Below, piece by piece: positions 60,425-64,000 of a stretch of DNA of 64,000 nucleotides. The stretch is from Parietichytrium sp. I65-24A (taxonomy: Eukaryota > Sar > Bigyra > Thraustochytrida > Thraustochytriidae): contig BLSF01000023.1 in the NCBI GenBank assembly GCA_012862575.1, positions 248,001 through 312,000 on the forward strand. Reading direction: 5' to 3'. The translations under genes were made by a program, and so were the position numbers. Position 1 is the first letter of the stretch. Each line of letters begins with the position of its first letter. The notes under the pieces were generated by a model. That model was not told where the DNA came from. It did no database searches and worked only from the letters and a program-made list of their open reading frames with translations.

Positions 60425-63064
60425 ATGCGGCGCAAAGTGGTAGAATGCGTGGTATTGGCGGTGGCAGTGGTGATCGCAATGGGTATGATGCCCGTGGCGC
60501 AGGGAATTGTGGGAGATGAGCGCACGAAGCTTATCGTTGACAAGTGGAAGCAAGTTACTTGCGAGAGAGCGAACTTTGGCGGTAGCATTGTGAGCGCCGG
60601 GGTCAAGGCGCCGTTGTACTGGAGCGAGGCGTGCAGTGCGTTTCAATTCCCCACCGAACCGTCGATTGTCATCGTGTCGTTTGGAGAGGACACGCCGCAA
60701 TGCGACCCGTACAGATGGCTCCTCACCTACTATGTGACCCATCGCCACGGAACTCTGGCGTTTGTGGTCGTGAATTGGGCGGGGAATCACACATGGGCGC
60801 TGAATGCTGGGTATTCCTCGTCTATTGCGCTTCCGCCAGTGTGTATGATTCCGGGTCTTGCTGGAAAGGAAATCAAGGACGTTTTGAGCAAAGCAGAAAC
60901 ACGCACCGGTACGCTTCACAATGGCGACACCGAAGAAATCATGTACGATGGGAAAAATGCGTTGATCACCGATCTCTACGTGGACGGTAAAGCATACGCA
61001 GATGGCGCCGTGCTGCACGACGACTACAAGCGAATCGCGCTAAGGGCCACTCGGTCAGGCGAGTATCCGCTAATCCGCGTTGGTGTCTCGGATGGGTACG
61101 GGACTGGGCGCTCCGGATGGTGGTGCACCGAAGACGCTCCCCCCACGAACTGGAGAACGGATGCATATGTCGCAGAGATGGACCACAAAACGAAGTGGAG
61201 TGAAGTGTCTGAATTGATAATGGATCACCACCATATCATTGATGACAGAAAGCCTATCAGGCACACCTTGTATAAGGGAAGACTCATGTGGGTGGCCAAC
61301 TCGAACGCCACGGAGATACATTGCTTCGGCGTCCGCAATCTGGGAGTTATTCGCAGGTATGGTTTTGAATATTTTGTGAATTCGACGCCATTGACGTACC
61401 AGGACTCCAAGGCAGCTTGCGAGAGCCGAGGGGCGAGACTTGCTTCAATTCACAGTGTCGCCGAGAATGAGTTGATTGGGCTCTTAATGCCACGCGTTGC
61501 GGCCGAGGAATTCTCGAGTGCTTTTGTTGGGCTCAATGATATCGACCTGGAACGGCACTTTGTATGGTCTGATGGTAGCACACTGGACTACCTAAACTGG
61601 GACGATGAGCACCCTTTGTACAAAGGCGAAAAATACGATTGCACCGCAATCAAGTCCTTTATCAAAGACGGTCAAGTTGAACGCATCAAGTGGCACAATG
61701 TGGACTGCTCGATAAAGAGAGCGAGCGTGTGCAAGAAATTCGTTGGTGGCGAAGGCAATGACCTTGGCGTCTATGCTGATGACAAGTGCTACATGTATCT
61801 GGACCACGATGTCACTTTAACATCCTTTGGCGCTGCGCCACGTGAGTTGGTGGGCACAAACAAGAGTATGTGCATGTTCTCTGGCCAGCCTTTATCATGC
61901 TGCTCCACGGCCTTTGTGAACGAAAGGATACTTCCGATGCACGAGAAGATGATCGAAAAGGTCACGTCGCCTGCGTGCAAGAGTGTTCTTGAGCAACTAA
62001 ACTGTTTTCAGTGCTATGCGAGCCAAGGCCGCTTCATGGAATTCAATGTCTTGCATGGCTTGAGGGCCAACATGTGCGATGATACTTGCTCGACTCTTCA
62101 TTTTGCTTGTCAGAATGATCCCGTTTTTGCTGGGCTTGACTCGTTGGCTCTCTGCAATAGGTACGTGGACATGTTTGCAGAAACATCAGGACTTGCAGGA
62201 AAGTTTTCTGTAAATATTAAGGAGGCGGACGAAGACGACTGCTTCCGCGTTGATGGCCAACCTCCGTTTTTGACAGAGCTCACCTTCAATTCGCACACCC
62301 ACAGCTTTGTGCTCCGATTTGATGAGCAGGTGAAGGTTGTCGGCGGCGAACTTCAGCTATGGGTCGGTGGCGACATTCGTCCTGGCATATTCACTGAGCC
62401 GGTTTACACCTTGAGCCTTTCGAACGCGACGCGAAGCAAATCGGTGTACGAAGGCGACACTCTCACCTTGGAGACGACACCTTCCGAGTGCGTGCCTCCT
62501 GGCCTGTACAAGATCTACCTGCCAAGTCTTTCTATTGTTGACATGGCAGGGAATGCATTCATGGGTAGTAACAGTTTGCTCGACACCTTGGAGATGGAGT
62601 TTCCGCACGGAATCAACTGCGAAAAGTCTGGCTCCAAAGTTGGTAAGATCTTTGGTTGGCTGTTTTTCTCCCTCTTCGTGGTTGGCCTGGCAGGGTTTGT
62701 TGTGGTACAGGCCAGGAAGCGCGGTTTTGGACGTGGTGCAGCGGACTCCTCGACAGTCTCTAGGTTTTTCGATTGTATCGGAGACTCGCTTAGTACTGCA
62801 GCTGCAAGCGCGGGTCGCGGTATCTCGAGCTTCACGTCCAGTACGAGAGCACGCGCGTCAGGCGCATTTGCTCCGTCTCTTCGAGGAAACAGCGACGACA
62901 ACGAGTTTGATGAGTCTCGGTATGTACCGCTAGACGCGAATGCAGCCTCCCGCCGCGATCGCGATGCCAATGACGACGACGACGAGAATGAGCAGACCAT
63001 TGCCGAAGGCTACCAAGCACCTTCGCAATCCGGGAGTGGGCGATCCGCGTTGCTCGAGGTTTAA
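60425..63064 (+). CDS. Type I membrane protein with a C-type lectin domain
   Basis: An 879-residue receptor-like protein. The first ATG (60425) gives a signal peptide (MRRKVVECVVLAVAVVIAMG). A Cys-containing ectodomain of unknown type spans about 30-300 and has a FRIALRATRSGEYP-like beta region and WWCTEDAPP. A C-type lectin-like domain covers about 311-440: YQDSKAACESRGARLASIHS, SSAFVGLND, FVWSDGSTLDYLNWDDEHP, KWHNVDCSIKRASVCKKF. The EPN/QPD sugar motif is not obvious; the WND site reads WHNVDC. A Cys-rich segment (about 455-600; CSCCSTAF-like, NCFQCYAS, CDDTCSTLHFACQ) recalls folate-receptor-like domains. Then come a beta domain (about 620-720, PPFLTELTFNSHTHSFVLRF), a TM (about 740-762, FGWLFFSLFVVGLAGFVVV) and a 115-residue cytosolic tail ending in acidic runs. 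Inferred: surface recognition or adhesion. Confidence 0.88.
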   Translation: MRRKVVECVVLAVAVVIAMGMMPVAQGIVGDERTKLIVDKWKQVTCERANFGGSIVSAGVKAPLYWSEACSAFQFPTEPSIVIVSFGEDTPQCDPYRWLLTYYVTHRHGTLAFVVVNWAGNHTWALNAGYSSSIALPPVCMIPGLAGKEIKDVLSKAETRTGTLHNGDTEEIMYDGKNALITDLYVDGKAYADGAVLHDDYKRIALRATRSGEYPLIRVGVSDGYGTGRSGWWCTEDAPPTNWRTDAYVAEMDHKTKWSEVSELIMDHHHIIDDRKPIRHTLYKGRLMWVANSNATEIHCFGVRNLGVIRRYGFEYFVNSTPLTYQDSKAACESRGARLASIHSVAENELIGLLMPRVAAEEFSSAFVGLNDIDLERHFVWSDGSTLDYLNWDDEHPLYKGEKYDCTAIKSFIKDGQVERIKWHNVDCSIKRASVCKKFVGGEGNDLGVYADDKCYMYLDHDVTLTSFGAAPRELVGTNKSMCMFSGQPLSCCSTAFVNERILPMHEKMIEKVTSPACKSVLEQLNCFQCYASQGRFMEFNVLHGLRANMCDDTCSTLHFACQNDPVFAGLDSLALCNRYVDMFAETSGLAGKFSVNIKEADEDDCFRVDGQPPFLTELTFNSHTHSFVLRFDEQVKVVGGELQLWVGGDIRPGIFTEPVYTLSLSNATRSKSVYEGDTLTLETTPSECVPPGLYKIYLPSLSIVDMAGNAFMGSNSLLDTLEMEFPHGINCEKSGSKVGKIFGWLFFSLFVVGLAGFVVVQARKRGFGRGAADSSTVSRFFDCIGDSLSTAAASAGRGISSFTSSTRARASGAFAPSLRGNSDDNEFDESRYVPLDANAASRRDRDANDDDDENEQTIAEGYQAPSQSGSGRSALLEV

Positions 63065-63810
63065 ACCCCTGTAACAATAGAAACTACACGCCGCCCTTTC
63101 CTCCTCCAGGGCAAAAGGAAGAAATCATTGGCAATCAAAACGTGCCTTTCGCCTGGAAGCGCTCCAGAAGGGCAAGGACCCACCATCCCCCAAAATTTCT
63201 CGAAGCTCGAGCAAATCATCAAACTTCAACAAACCAGATGGGATAGATATCAATAATTATACACCCACGACCACGACATCATAAATTTGCACAGCCTTAA
63301 GCCAACAAAGTTCTTGCGCACTGTTGCACCTTTTTTGAAGTGTGGTTTCGCTCCAAATCAAAGTACGTGTACCCAAACACTCGCGTGCTACGTACATGCA
63401 GTGCTTCGCTGTTGAGCACTCTGAGCACGCAGCATTCGCTCTCGATTCATTCATTCATTCACTCATTCACTCGTCCTTCAGATAACAAAGACTCCATGTG
63501 ATCAAACTACGTATCTTTGTCAGAAGCTGCTCGCGACCCCAATCGCAAAAAGAAGAGAAGAGATATAGAAATAGAAAGAAAGACAAAAGAGAGAGAGACA
63601 CGTCCACCTACTCGCCGGAGCAAACCTGCAAACCAGGTCGGCCGGCCACGCGCTCGGCAAAGGTGTGCAACAAGGAGGTCGCGGTTGGTGGCTACTTGCC
63701 GCGAAGACATTTCTTCGCGTGTGGTGGACTAGCCAGCCGACGAGGCTCGGCAGCGAGAGAGCAAGCTAGCCTAAGGGAAAAAAAAACAATCGGCTAGACG
63801 GACAGACGGA

Positions 63811-63841
<31 letters not shown>

Positions 63842-63877
63842 GGAGGGCATTGCGCGCGTCTGTGGGACGCGACGGAT
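63065..63877. other. Spacer between the lectin gene and the right-edge gene
   Basis: It contains CATT/CACT units (63445-63472) and a run of about fourteen CT at 63813-63841, 37 bp before the next ATG. No gene is seen. Confidence 0.55.
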
Positions 63878-64000
63878 ATGGTGCGGCGTCCGCAAGAAGG
63901 CGAGGCGACGGTGGCGGCCTTGGAGTTGAAGAAAGATGACGGAAGACAGGAGAATGGCGCGCTGTCCTCGTACCAGGCGGCGGTGGTGCACGCAGCGCGA
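63878..64000 (+). CDS. N-terminus of an unidentified gene, cut by the right edge
   Basis: The ATG at 63878 opens 41 codons to the window end without a stop (MVRRPQEGEATVAALELKKD ... SSYQAAVVHAAR). The composition is balanced and G/C-rich, like the genes here, and a CT microsatellite precedes it as in other leaders. It shows no signal peptide or recognisable domain. Confidence 0.45.
   Translation, partial: MVRRPQEGEATVAALELKKDDGRQENGALSSYQAAVVHAAR

Overview
This is nuclear DNA from a eukaryote. At least 22 protein genes lie on both strands. They are separated by long, simple-repeat-rich spacers, and four of them need short spliceosomal introns. Gene content includes mitochondrial proteins (complex I NDUFS4, a mitoribosomal uL22, a probable COX7A, a presequence-bearing arginase), a probable peroxisomal ATP carrier, GPI-anchor synthesis (PIG-V), the cytosolic chaperonin CCT4 and SGT1. 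It also includes an LRRC46-like protein and a CatSper-like channel, both families associated with cilia or flagella. I see no plastid-related gene. My inference is a heterotrophic, flagellum-forming, intron-poor protist, with a thraustochytrid-type stramenopile the best guess. I cannot confirm this without a search.

Layout, left to right. 0-8 kb: start of a minus-strand gene cut by the left edge, a single-domain voltage-gated cation channel (+), a 100-residue mitochondrial-looking membrane protein (-), and three-exon CCT4 (+). 8-14.2 kb: a 1421-residue secretory-pathway protein fusing an OGT-type glycosyltransferase to a GT4-type glycosyltransferase (+), whose stop lies 25 bp from that of a two-exon HExxH protein (-), then a secreted CREG-like protein (-). 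18-27 kb: arginase (+), two-exon PLAA/Doa1 (-), cyclin K/T-like (+), and a GPCR-kinase-like kinase with a predicted CaaX box (-). 31-40.5 kb: carrier (+), EF-hand protein (-), GH36-like glycosidase (+), two-exon NDUFS4 (-). 41-51 kb: uL22m (-), COX7A-like (+), LRRC46-like (-), a many-pass orphan membrane protein (-), SGT1 (-), and PIG-V (+) diverging from SGT1. 56.7-64 kb: a TPR protein with a TIR-like N-terminal region (+), a C-type-lectin receptor-like protein (+), and the first 41 codons of a gene cut by the right edge (+).

The genes are not organised as a pathway. The recurring themes are mitochondrial function, secretory and cell-surface glycobiology (OGT-GT4 fusion, PIG-V, lectin, CREG, glycosidase) and signalling or flagellar biology (channel, GRK, EF-hand, LRRC46).

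Several spacers exceed 2.5 kb (14.2-18.1, 27.0-31.1, 33.5-36.2 and 51.2-56.7 kb). They hold only microsatellites, short tandem duplications and recurring short motifs, the most notable being a near-palindrome of the form GTACTnAGTAC found upstream of many genes. I found no recognisable transposon, virus-derived element, tRNA, rRNA or CRISPR array.
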